Shown piece by piece: positions 24,801 to 36,384 of a stretch of 64,000 bases of DNA. Numbering within the stretch: position 1 is the first letter of the stretch; each line of letters opens with the position of its first letter. A program made the translations under genes and the position numbers. This DNA comes from Bolinopsis microptera (taxonomy: Eukaryota > Ctenophora > Tentaculata > Lobata > Bolinopsidae), in the NCBI RefSeq assembly GCF_026151205.1, contig NC_087084.1, positions 1,650,312 through 1,714,311 on the forward strand. Direction: 5' to 3'. The notes beneath the pieces were generated by a model. That model was given only the letters and a program-made list of their open reading frames with translations, was not told the origin of the DNA and ran no database searches.

Positions 24801-24930
24801 CCTTAAAGGCCTAAAGGGCATCTTATGCCAATGGGACTTAAAAACGTCAAAAATCCTAAAGAATCTTCTTGTGTCGATAGTTCGATTTTTGTATCGGTAG
24901 AATGATTTTTTAAGACGAATCTGTCTGTAC

Positions 24931-25900
<970 letters not shown>

Positions 25901-26069
25901 TTTGCAGCTCGAAAGTTGAAATTAAGATCGTTTTGTCACAATTACTTCTTGTCTTTTATAATGAACTAAAACACCCGTTGTAACAGTGATGAAGCTAGTA
26001 TTATTATATATTCTTTGGTAGTCATTTTTTATCGCATCAAAAAATATCCGTTACAATCAGTGTCGTAAC

Positions 26070-26097
26070 GGGGGGGGGGGGGGGGGGGGGGGGGGGG
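26070..26097. repeat. poly(G) tract
   Basis: A 28-G run, the longest of several G/C homopolymers (also near 4823, 5541, 5745, 9067). Confidence 0.95.
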
Positions 26098-26269
26098 TGG
26101 GGGAAGGCACCTTAGGAGGGCGCAAAATCGTCGTTTGAATGTGGGACAATTTTGAAAAACTTAACTGAGGTTCTAGCAAAACTGCACGTTTTTCTCTAGA
26201 CAGGCAACGTTACGCCACTGGTTACAACTCACAACCGAAGATGCAGCTGATGAAAATGTAACCGAAAAT

Positions 26270-26325
26270 GTAACCGATCAAAATGGCGCTCGCACGTGAT
26301 CAAAATGGCGCTTGCACGTGCGCAG
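26270..26325 (+). promoter_or_regulatory. Duplicated CACGTG-containing motif upstream of the ankyrin gene
   Basis: GATCAAAATGGCGCTCGCAC then GTGATCAAAATGGCGCTTGC ending CACGTG: a 21-bp direct duplication with two E-box-like CACGTG sites about 400 bp upstream of the ankyrin-XK coding start. AAAATGGCG also resembles a YY1-type core. Regulatory function is a guess from position and motif. Confidence 0.3.
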
Positions 26326-26710
26326 GGGCATGACTAAATCGTGCCAGTTTAGAGTTAGAATTGATATAATTAAGAATTAAGATAAGAATCCCTGGGGCAC
26401 GCGGAAAGTTCTGGGGCTGGCCGATGTGGCCCATATGAACCGAGAATATATTAGATTTCTGAGTTTCAAAACGAAAACAATATTATGAGGTCAATGGTAT
26501 ATTTTTATTCGCAAGAAAGGAATCTGTGTGAAAACGTTTTTCATTTTAGAGAGCTGTAACTTTGCAGATGGCATACGGTCGTAATTATTCAATCAGGGAT
26601 TTTGTCGTAATTATTCAATCAGGGATTTTTCTAATTTTGATCGTTAAAAATTATTAAATAATTGTAATTATGATCATTAAACATTGTTAATGTATTTTCC
26701 TTTGTCAGAC

Positions 26711-29700
26711 ATGGCAAACATAATCAGTGACCCGATATGGAGAACTATACAAGAAAAAGTAGAAGAAGGAAACTTGACTGAATTGTTGGATGTTTACACT
26801 GTCAACAACTTGGACTACAATGCTAAAGGTGGATATAAAAAGAGTGCAGTACTTCATGAAACAGCAGAACAAGATAAACAAGAGATTGTAGGGTATCTAA
26901 TAAAACACGGTGCTGATGTGAACACTACGGACAAGTTTGGGGAAACACCGTTACATGTAGCTGCAAGTGATAAGAGTGCAGTAGAGGTAGCTAAATTGCT
27001 GTTAGAACAGGGAGCGGAGGTGAACATTAAGGACTATGGTGGGGACACACCGTTACATGTAGCTGCACGTAAGAACAGAGTAGAGTTAGCTAAAGTGCTG
27101 TTAGAACAGGGAGCGGAGGTGAACACTAAGAACAGTAATGGGGAAACACCGTTATATTTAGCTGCAAGTAATAAGAGTGTAGAGGTAGTTAAATTGCTGT
27201 TAGAACACGGTGCTGATGTGAACACTAAGAGCAGTAATGGGAGCACACCGTTACATTATGCTATAGATCATAACAGAGTAGATGTAGCTAAATTGCTGTT
27301 AGAGCATGGAGCGGAGGTGAACATTAAGACCATGAGTAATGGGAGCACACCGTTACATGTAGCTGCACATAATAACAGTGTAGATGTAGCTAAATTGTTG
27401 GTACAACACGGTGCAGATATCAGTACTACAGATAAAGATAATGAGTCAGGTCTTCATAGCATGCAGAAGATATGGTCCAAAAATGACTTACAAGATACAT
27501 TCCGTGCTCTTCCAAATGGCGTAAATTATTCTACTCCTGCTATTATCGTTCAGGAATTAGAAATAAGGGAAGAGTTTGATGATGATGTCAAAAGCATCTT
27601 AAGTAATATTCTGAAAGAAGCGATCGACAAATTGCCAGGTATTATGGATGATCCTGAGCAGAAATTTACGTTTTATGGAGGAGATCTATATATTCCCCTC
27701 GTTAAAGAATTCTTGAAACGGTCAGGCGGGTCAGGAGAGACGACTCTTCTACACACCATATACATTGCTCTTCAAGCAAAAACTCTATGTAATCAGCCCA
27801 CAAGAGAAATGCTCGAGAATGGACTCGACTCCGAAATCTATATGAAATTTCGGAATAAAATTAAAGAATTGACAAAATATGACATAGTTAAAGGGAGACA
27901 ACCAGAAGAACTTAATGTAATTGCTCAACAAATTTACGCAGAATACATGAAGGATAAAAAAGGATTTAGTTGTAAAGTTAAGAAATGCTGCAGCGAAGCA
28001 TGGAGAAACACGCAAGATTACCTTAAACCCTCATTTCAACGAATGAAGTCGCGCTGTATGAAAATAAATTGTGGTCTGAAGTGTTGTTGTCGAAACGTTA
28101 ACTGTTTATTTTGCCTGCCAAATCCCTCAGCAGTATACCACAGCTGTTCTGCAATAGGAATGATGGGGAGATTCTTTTGTCTCTTAGGAATTGTCGTATA
28201 CATTTTAGACTTGTACACTGATTTAGTAGTTGGCATTTCAGATTTGAACGGATTTTCCAAAAAGCTAGGGATCTTTGAGATTGCTCTGGTGTCGTTCACT
28301 TTAATTCATGAAAACTACAGATCTGCTGAAAGTGTATACATAACGGAAAAAGAGGTTCTGAGGATAAAGTTTGGGAGATTCATGTTATCTGCCAAAGAAT
28401 GGAGCGAATCAAACTTATACAGGAGCAAGAATAAGTCTGAAATGTTCTTTTACAGGCTATGTTGGCCGTTCAAGCTACAGGGAAGTTTTCTGAGTAAGCT
28501 AAAAGCGACAATCTACAACCTCCTGACATGTTTCCAATTAAGGCCAGTCGTGGATAGGTTGGTAATATTCCTACACGAACCAATAAGCTTGCGTGAGTAT
28601 TACAGACGTCAAGCAGAACAGAATAGCTTGAAACAGTTTTACCTGATTTTGGAACAATTGCCGGAACTCCTGGTTCAGTTCTATACATTTCAAATAGTGA
28701 TCAATAACCTTTCCCAAAGAGATATTGAACAGTTTGCCGGTGAATGTTACCACTATTTCGATTATCATTCGATGAATACAAACATCACCAACGACACAAA
28801 CCTATTTTGTGAAAATCTCCCACTATCTGATACAGGATTGGGAACATGTGGCACTGTGTTTCGTATATTCTCAATGGCAATTCCATTTTTCAACATTCCC
28901 TCGGGAATTGCTTCTTTGGAAGATGGCTTTAGGAAATTGGACCCGCTGACTTCTCAAATGTCCACTTTTTCAAAGATCATTTTCCAAGCATCCTATACAT
29001 TGATGGTACCAGCCAGGTTGTTCATGTTTGCAGCAGTAATGCATGCTTTGTTTATAAAGGAGTATGTGTTTGGGTTCATCATCTTCAGAGTGATAATGGA
29101 ACTTTTGGTAAACCTTCATAGCTACAAAGCGAAGTTAGCGGAACTTTCCCTTTCAAAGCTATGGCGAAAAATTCTTTCAATCTTATGGCGAATGGTCCTG
29201 TTTAGTATCAGAGATGTGTTTCTAATATCGATAAGAAACCCTGATGCTTACCTCTCAAAACCCTCAGACGTTTCTTACAAGTCATTGAGAAAGAGGAAAA
29301 ATCTAGCTGTCCGTGCAATCCCATTTATCTGCGAGGGTTTGGTCGCTGCTTTGATCATCGAACAAAGATATCCGTGCGGTAAGCATTTCAACTATTTCAA
29401 ATATTTGGGCTGGTTTTGTATAATTCCTTTAGTGCTCTCGGTATCAGCAATAGTCATGGTTTCAGACCTTTTCCATCCATTAAAAGGAAGATCTTCGTCA
29501 CTAGGAAAAGAAACACAAAAGCTCCTTCTCGCTGTTTTCATCAGTATTATGGGGACTTTCATTGTTAGTCAGAAAAGAGGGTCAGTGGAACTTCTGGTCA
29601 TGGGTCTGGCAATTTTTCTTCATATCGTCCTTGTTGCTGGACTCTGTCTGTTTGTCAAGATGTCCAACAAAAGTAAAGAAAGTAAAGAAACTCCGTACAC

Positions 29701-29758
29701 ACCTTTAGCTACGTCAACCACATCAGTCGACCACCCTCAGTCGACTACACTAGTCTGA
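26711..29758 (+). CDS. Ankyrin-repeat protein with XK-related-like multipass membrane domain
   Basis: Intact 1015-codon single exon, stop TGA 29756-29758. I take ATG 26711 (MANIISDPIW) and not the in-frame ATG 26684, because CCTTTGTCAG at 26699-26708 is a good splice acceptor two bases upstream. Residues ~44-245 are six ankyrin repeats (xxTPLHVAAxxxxVEVAKLLLE). A linker contains a cysteine-rich cluster just before the membrane part (CCSEAW...CGLKCCCRNVNCLFC). From ~483 there are multiple hydrophobic segments: FFCLLGIVVYILDLYTDLVV, then LREYYRRQAEQNSLKQFYLI, LEQLPELLVQFYTF and FNIPSGIASLEDGFRKLD. The D-x-x-TD segment in the first helix and the LPxLLxQxY helix recall XK-related (XKR) scramblase-family proteins. 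The polar C-terminal tail is ~35 residues. Ankyrin repeats fused to an XKR-like domain are unusual. Ankyrin assignment is firm; XKR is inference (ion-channel-like is the alternative). Confidence 0.85.
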   Translation: MANIISDPIWRTIQEKVEEGNLTELLDVYTVNNLDYNAKGGYKKSAVLHETAEQDKQEIVGYLIKHGADVNTTDKFGETPLHVAASDKSAVEVAKLLLEQGAEVNIKDYGGDTPLHVAARKNRVELAKVLLEQGAEVNTKNSNGETPLYLAASNKSVEVVKLLLEHGADVNTKSSNGSTPLHYAIDHNRVDVAKLLLEHGAEVNIKTMSNGSTPLHVAAHNNSVDVAKLLVQHGADISTTDKDNESGLHSMQKIWSKNDLQDTFRALPNGVNYSTPAIIVQELEIREEFDDDVKSILSNILKEAIDKLPGIMDDPEQKFTFYGGDLYIPLVKEFLKRSGGSGETTLLHTIYIALQAKTLCNQPTREMLENGLDSEIYMKFRNKIKELTKYDIVKGRQPEELNVIAQQIYAEYMKDKKGFSCKVKKCCSEAWRNTQDYLKPSFQRMKSRCMKINCGLKCCCRNVNCLFCLPNPSAVYHSCSAIGMMGRFFCLLGIVVYILDLYTDLVVGISDLNGFSKKLGIFEIALVSFTLIHENYRSAESVYITEKEVLRIKFGRFMLSAKEWSESNLYRSKNKSEMFFYRLCWPFKLQGSFLSKLKATIYNLLTCFQLRPVVDRLVIFLHEPISLREYYRRQAEQNSLKQFYLILEQLPELLVQFYTFQIVINNLSQRDIEQFAGECYHYFDYHSMNTNITNDTNLFCENLPLSDTGLGTCGTVFRIFSMAIPFFNIPSGIASLEDGFRKLDPLTSQMSTFSKIIFQASYTLMVPARLFMFAAVMHALFIKEYVFGFIIFRVIMELLVNLHSYKAKLAELSLSKLWRKILSILWRMVLFSIRDVFLISIRNPDAYLSKPSDVSYKSLRKRKNLAVRAIPFICEGLVAALIIEQRYPCGKHFNYFKYLGWFCIIPLVLSVSAIVMVSDLFHPLKGRSSSLGKETQKLLLAVFISIMGTFIVSQKRGSVELLVMGLAIFLHIVLVAGLCLFVKMSNKSKESKETPYTPLATSTTSVDHPQSTTLV

Positions 29759-30419
29759 TGAATTACCTTTTTGTCCATTTAATTCATCCTCGGCTTTCCA
29801 GAGCCATAAAAACTGTGTATTTAAAACTATTTGCTGAGCAAATATCAATTTATAGACTGTATCAGTCTTCTCAAAGCAATAACAATGAAGCAAAAATCAT
29901 TTCATCAGCAAAATTTCCCGCTGTCTTTCCAAAATCATCTAAATGCTTTATTGAGTTGGATTTACGACACAGATAACTAGCAGCTGCAGGTGGACTTCTT
30001 AAATTCAACCTCGCAACAGCACATGTAAGTAAAATACATATTTCATTACATTTACATCATTTTCCTTCTTAAACTTATGAATTTAAAATACAGTGAAACC
30101 TCTATATAGTTATACCGGGCCTGTAGGAGTGTAGGGGGTGGGGGGGGGGGGGAAGAAAAGTGCACGATACAGAAAAAACCCGGTAAGTATGCATCGAAAA
30201 CAACCTGTCAAGTGTCTCATCTTTAAAATTAGGGCTTTGTATGCATGTACATCGTGTTGTATCGCGATGGAACACAGAGTAGTTACTCAAATCGCCACCA
30301 AGTGCGATATGACTTAATATGATAAATACGATTTCTTGCACGATTTCTTGTTGACAGTATCAGGTAAGACGCAGTAAGATGCAGTTAGCACCGAGTGGAA
30401 TGTGGGAACTGGGAACCTG
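29759..30419. other. Presumed 3'UTR and flank of the ankyrin-XK gene
   Basis: No convincing gene. A G-run lies at 30140-30151. The first AATAAA-like site on the + strand noticed is TAATAAAAATT near 30429, within the next repeat. Confidence 0.4.
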
Positions 30420-32370
30420 TTCAAGTGTAATAAAAATTACATTGTTAAAAAATTATAATTCACAAGTTGCAAATTTTTCTCGTAAAACTCTGTCCTATTT
30501 CAAATATTCAAATGTGAAAAGGGTAAAGAAATAACGCTCACATGGTTTTTCATCATCATGAATTTCAGAACTAAACTGCAAACCGGGGTGTCTCCAGTCT
30601 TTCCAAATGATGTCCGCTCGCTCATACTAGTAGGCAGTGCGCCATCGACAATAAGACGCGCGCGCTGACTATTGAATGGTTTTTTTGCTCTTATTTCGGC
30701 CAGCACATTATTTTGGAAACAATCGAAAAGTTATTATACTTCCCATATAACAATTTTGTTGAAATTTGGTCAGCTTACGTAAACACTTATGTTCTACTGA
30801 ACCTAATTTAGTTTGAGCAATTTCGATGCTCAGAGTTTGAGTTATCAACGAATTTATACCTATTTTGTCATTTTTAGACCTCTTAATCAAGGCCAATCTC
30901 TCCCAACTAAATTAGGTTCGGTAGTTAAGTATGATTGGAAGGTTCTGACAAATTTTCAGCATGATTTATGTTCAGGAACCGAAGATATGACAGAATAATA
31001 CGACAAAAATCAACGAATTTCGTCAAATTACGCGACTTTTACACCTAATTTTGCTCCAAAAGCCGCGCACCATCAAATATGGCACCTAGGCGAAATTCAC
31101 TGATCATTCCAAAAAGGTATGATAAATTTGCTACTGTGAAAATTCTCACAGTCTCTAGAAAACGATGGTACAAAAATTTTGAAAATCCGAGCAAGTTTAT
31201 TTTTATCGTGCACCGCCTAATACTAGTGCTACCTTTGTCCTTTAACCTTCTAACTCTACACCAATATTCAGGTTTGTTGGTAACAGTTTTCAAACAACTT
31301 ATAGTTTGAATTTAATTGGAAACAAGGTGTTTGTCAGTCTTTTCGCTGCACGATTTGAAAATAATTATCAAATGTAACTATTTGATCCAACAAAAATAAC
31401 GCCCTTGTATTACTGATATTCGGGTTTGAGTAGTTTTTTTAAACAAATTTTTAAATTTCGTATTTAAAGAGAGACAAACTGTTTATGATTATCAACGTGA
31501 CCGTAGAGTGGTTTAAATACAAATCAAAAATTCGAGCGTTATTAATTCAATCAAAATAACGCGAATAGAATGGGTTGAACGAACCAAACACATTATGTGC
31601 TAAAATCGGAAAATATAACTAAATAGGATGTATTTGCAAACTAATTCAACTACTTTTCTTTATTTTCAGATAGATCTACGACCTACGTGGTATAGCAAAG
31701 TGTTTCCTAAATCCAACATTTTACTGCTCTAATATAAAGGTACATGGTTTTTATTTGTCGTTCTATAGTCCAACTCAAAGTGTAATAAAAATTACATTGT
31801 TTATATAAAGTTATAATTCGCAAGTTGCAAATTTTTCTCGTAAAACTCTTTATTATTTCAAATTTTCAAATGTGAAAAGGGTAAAGAAATAACGCTCACA
31901 TGGTTTTTTATAAATTTCAGGACTAAACTGCAAACCGGGGTGTCTCCAATCTTTCCAACGGATGTCCAACCTTTCTCCTTTAACCTTCTAACTATACACT
32001 AATATAATATTCAGGTTTGTTGGTAACAGTTTTGAAACAACTTATAGTTTGAATTTAATTGGAATAGAATTGGCTCAACAAATCAAATGCATGATGGGCT
32101 AAAATTGGAAAGAATAACAAAATAGGATTTATTTGCAAACTATCAACGACTTAGACTTTTTTAATTTTCAGATGGATCTACAACGTATGTGGTGAATCAA
32201 AGTGTTTCCTAAATCCAACATTTTACTGCTCTATTATAAAGGTACATGGTTTTATTCCTCGTTCTATAGTCCAAGTGTAATAAAAATGACATTGTTATAA
32301 AGTTCAATTCACAAATGTTGCAAATTTTTCTCGTAAAACTTAAACTCTTCACTATTTCACATTTTCAGAT
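30420..32370. repeat. Tandem segmental duplication (2.3 copies) of non-coding DNA
   Basis: Three blocks recur in order. P (GTGTAATAAAAATTACATTG ... CCGGGGTGTCTCCA) is at 30420-30615, 31778-31975 and in part 32272-32370. Q (TTTAACCTTCTAACT ... ACAACTTATAGTTTGAATTT) is at 31240-31315 and 31978-32060. R (TTTCCTAAATCCAACATTTT region) is at 31620-31775 and 32100-32270. In the first copy, MITE family A lies between P and Q; the second copy is the empty site. Confidence 0.8.
30631..31219. mobile_element. MITE family A, copy 2
   Basis: 589 bp, inverted orientation relative to 15682-16278. Ends TAGGCAGTGCGCCAT and (complement) TAGGCGGTGCACGAT. Perfect 7-bp flanking repeats ATACTAG lie at 30624-30630 and 31220-31226. 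Confidence 0.85.
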
Positions 32371-33394
32371 CGATTTTCCTTTATCTAAACAATGTGGAGG
32401 GGGAATGCAAAGCCACGAACGTTAATTGATCAAGTGAGATCATAAATTTATCAAATCAACCGCAGATCGGAAATAAAAACTATAGAGCTTCTAATTTGTT
32501 GGCGAGGATAAATGGACTGTGGGAAATTTTATTAATGAATACTGCTATATTGCACTGACTTGAAAGAAATAATTTGTAATTTTATGTCGGTGCAAAATTT
32601 TGGATTTAAACATTTGATAAATTTCTCAAAGCCCAAACGTTTAGTTAATTACTTTAGAAGCTAAAACGTTTTGGGCGAATGATATTGTTAAAAAAGTATT
32701 TATATGCTTTATTTAAAATATAAATAGCATCACGTGCTGTTCGTGCTGATTTTTGTGAGACATTTCTGTTTTCATATTTTTGGGAGTTTTGCAACTTAGT
32801 TTTAAATTAATTGCAATAATGTTTTGCACTGTTCTACTTTTATTTTTAACTTATCTCTAACATTTTACTTTTGTCATTATTAGTCAAACCAAAAATGGAT
32901 TTACCTCATGAAAAAATGGGTCAGGCACGCATTTTGTATTTAAGACAGATTATCAAAGAGTCTTTAACCACATAAATTGACGGATGTTACTGATATTCGT
33001 CTAAATTTCTTCGAAGTAAGTTAACCATTAACGATGGGCAAGGCTTTTACTTATTCGCTCGCCCAAAAAATATCACGAGACTTTCGTCTTTATGGTTCAT
33101 GGTTTTGCACCTGAACAAAACTGTTTTACATAAACCCTAATCTGCAAACCCTAACCATAACCCCAAAGCTATTCATAACCATAACGGCAACCTTAACCCG
33201 AGCCCTAAACAATAAAATTCGCGTTTTACTAGCCTGTCAGTGCTACGCGACGAAAACGCCGTGATTTCATTTAATTGGTTAACCTGATGCCGCGCCGCAA
33301 ATCTCTATAAACACAAATTATTCATCGCACGTGCAATAAACTCAATTATTAAGTCCTAAATTGTTACCAAAATTATGCAGCTACATATGCAGCA
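32371..33394. other. Intergenic DNA with telomere-like CCCTAA traces
   Basis: AT-rich. 33120-33205 has several AACCCTAA-like words (CATAAACCCTAATC, CAAACCCTAACC), similar to 15235-15270. Both are preceded by a related segment (GCTC-CCCAAAAAxTAT), so they belong to a dispersed repeat and not to a telomere. Confidence 0.45.
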
Positions 33395-33665
33395 ATGGGA
33401 AAAAAGCGAGCCCCGTACCTCTTACCGTTTTCTTGATTAAGCTGCTCAACCCCTTTTATGTAACATTTGTGGTACAAAACCATCAATTAAACCACTTACC
33501 ACCGACCGATTTAAAAAAAATTGCTTATGGGCTTCGTCAGAGTTTTGTCGGCACTATGTCTACTGAAAAATTAGTTAAGTAACTCTTACCGTTTTAAAAA
33601 TATAACTGACCGGAAATTACACACGCACAGACAGACAAACATACGATCAGACACACACACATTTA
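33395..33665. mobile_element. Right-half copy of MITE family B
   Basis: Shares TAACATTTGTGGTACAAAAC, ATTAAACCACTTACCACC, GCTTATGGGCTTC, AGAGTTTTGTCGGCACTAT, CGGAAATTACACAC and a terminal CACACACA run with 25625-25880. The left arm is absent. Confidence 0.75.
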
Positions 33666-34634
33666 ATTTTATGTGATTTAACCATTAACACAAGCAGGGG
33701 ATCGAGCGTGCTAAATTAGTAGAGGCTCTTACGGGCATTGTCTGTTCGATACGCTAGGGACCCCAGATACACCTTACTAGACGTATTTTTGACCGTAGAA
33801 TCGATTAAAAGTGGTTTCAAGATGATTGGACTGAGTTAGCGCGGTTAAAATCGCAAAAAACCGATTTTGGGGCCAAAAATAGGCCAAAAAACCATGTTTT
33901 TTGATAATTTGGGCAAGTTAATTTTGTTGGCATGTCGGAAAAACTTGCATGAAGATAGCTAAAAGACAGCCGCACAAGATGGAATAAAAATAAAACAAAT
34001 CCCTCTATTTTAGCGCAGGTAAAAATCCAAAAAAGTGGTAAAAATGTTGACTTTTTTGCTTGAAGTTTGAATAAGTTTTTGCAGTTGTATTAAATCAACC
34101 CAAAAATAATCACATCGTGTTTGTCTAAATTTTTCCTTTCCGAGAAGTACCCACTTCATATACTTAATCGAAGTTTGAATATTGTCACTCCGCAAGCGTT
34201 TTTACCAAATTTTCGACGCGCACTACGCGCAAAAGCATTTAGTTGCTATCAATTGGCACCCGCGCGTTCATCATAAATTTCAAACAGCTATAACTCAGCG
34301 AGATTATGTCGGTTCTAGCTCATATTTTCACAACAAATAGAAAATTATGTGATCTTATTGCTGACAAAATATGAATATAATCACTTTATTTGCCTTAGAG
34401 AAATAGACTGTCAAAGTTTAAAACGCGCATTGGTATAGCACGTGACTAATAAGGCCAAATTTATACTTCTTAACATATTATCGATCCTTAGACATCATAC
34501 TATTGTGTTTAATTAGCGGTTAGGTCTCTAAACTCGTAGCAGAAAACACGTCTTTTTGCCCGTAAGAGCTTCTACTAAATCACTCTACAGTCGATTTTAT
34601 AAAGATAGCCGATAGGGCCCCCGATAGTTGAGAC
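33666..34634. other. Intergenic DNA, nothing assignable
   Basis: No gene or clear repeat recognised. Confidence 0.4.
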
Positions 34635-34829
34635 TTATTACCTGAGGACCCCAGGCTATTAATATTATATTCATAAACATAGCCTGGCGTAACTGAACCC
34701 TCTAAAACGCGCGAATAGGCGCGTTTATGCGATTTTACAATCAAATTATAAGATTTTACAATCTAACTCATCGCGCGGCTCTTGTAGCGCATACGTCATA
34801 TGAACATAATAGCCTGGGTTCCTCAGGTA
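34635..34829. mobile_element. 195-bp MITE with 9-bp target duplication
   Basis: Ends TACCTGAGGACCCCAGGCTA and (complement) TACCTGAGGAACCCAGGCTA. Direct repeats AGTTGAGAC lie at 34626-34634 and 34830-34838. The left end has four extra bases (TTAT). A 9-bp duplication is usual for Mutator-like elements; assignment is tentative. Confidence 0.7.
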
Positions 34830-34838
34830 AGTTGAGAC

Positions 34839-36205
34839 CAACTTGGATCGATGTAGTTTCGCACGCTGAATGCTGATTGAGTGATTCCAATTCACCCCGG
34901 CCGGCCCCCATGACATATAATATAATAGGGTTAAAATTCTCCTTTAGCGAGGTATTGGCGAAAAACTTACTCGATCACGTGATATGACCGTATAAGGAAG
35001 TTGATTTAATTTCTCGTTAGGGTTAGGGTTTCAGCATATGCTTTTGTTAAAGATTGGGTTAGGGTTAGTGTTGGGATCATTAGAGGGCTAGGATTTCGAT
35101 TAGTCATTCAGGGCCATCAAGAGAACGTGTTAAAAAACACGTGACAGTCGATCGAGTGTAGAGTAATTAATCATCAATCATCATCCAATGTGGCTCGATC
35201 TTGCTATGTGTTTGGTGTTGGTTCAGCCGAATTAATTATTTTATATTTGATATTCAAATTCATTTTTAGTTTTTAGTTTAGTTAGTTCATAGTTGCCATC
35301 CGGCCACACAGTATGCAACTTATATTGCATGCAGTACCATTTTTCCATTAATTTTGGTAATTTTGCATGGCTGAAACTGAAAGTGAAATGTAACGCTTGA
35401 TTTATAAATATAATTATTAATTGAATTTTCAAATAAAAAAGTAAAGGGATTAAGCCTATTATATTGTAATTGAGGAGGAAGTCATGTCCTCACTCTCTTC
35501 ACGTCCGACAATGGCGTTTCTCTTGTCGCTAGTATAATAATATTAATAATTATTTTTGTATCCTTGTACCTTTTTTTTGTTGTTGTATCATATGCAAAGA
35601 CTAAAAAACGCCAAATTATAGAAAATTTAAATTATCAACATCGAATTTTAATAAAAACAGTGCTATTGTTCCTTCGGAAATAAAATCATCAATAATTTCG
35701 AACAGATCAAGTTAGTTCAATTGTATTTTCAGTCATTAATTGATCGTTAATGTTGAATGAAAATTGTATACAAACTGAAATCGGTAAAATGAAAATATTT
35801 TTATACGTATGTGAAATAAATGCAAATAAAAGTAAAAATCATAATAAATTTCTAAAGTAAATCACTATAAAAACTGATTCTAATTTCTAAGTCATCAGCT
35901 CTTTGCAGTTCATTATTTTATTACAATCAATCTTGGCACATTACCACAGTCTCTAATAATTGGCATCGTCCGGGCTACCTTATTTCTGAATCTAAGATGT
36001 TGTGAAAAGTCTGATAGTTAGTGTTTAATCGCACACTACTTCCGTTTCATACGTAGTCACTGGGAATTTAACCGTTCTGAAAAGCAGTTGGGTCAGGTTT
36101 AAACTTACTTCTTTTTAAAAAGGTTACTTTAAGTAAAGCGCCTGCTGAAACTGAACGTAGTTCATAAGTTTGTGAACTATAAATCTAATTGTGCTGTATT
36201 TTGAG
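34839..36205. other. Intergenic DNA downstream of the CCP gene
   Basis: 35015-35080 has TTAGGGTTAGGG and GGGTTAGGGTTAG words (interstitial telomere-like). On the minus strand an AATAAA signal occurs near 35925, about 280 bases past the proposed CCP stop codon, and could be its polyadenylation site. Confidence 0.4.
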
Positions 36206-36384
36206 CTATACGTTTATATAACACATAAAATAACAAGTTGTTAGGAAGGCTCCGCTTGTTCGACAGTGCAACAAAAAGAAACAAATTGAAACTAACGTTT
36301 CCTCGGTGCATCTTCCTAGAATACAGTTTCCTGGTATTACTTTAGTGACATACGTTACCACTTCTTTCCTCCTCTCTTTGCAGG
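36206..36384 (-). CDS. CCP gene terminal exon 41 (proposed)
   Basis: 179 nt in the correct phase, open for 58 codons to TAG at 36206: CKERRKEVVTYVTKVIPGNC, ILGRCTEETL, VSICFFLLHC, then a short tail. Acceptor AATTTCAG. It lacks a recognisable domain, so this is the least certain exon; an alternative last exon could lie further left. Confidence 0.45.

Noticed and set aside
29758..29976. 72-codon ORF right after the ankyrin-XK stop codon
   Set aside because: No domain; most likely 3'UTR sequence.
33120..35080. Telomere or subtelomere because of TTAGGG words
   Set aside because: Only a few imperfect copies, embedded in a dispersed repeat that also occurs at 15235.
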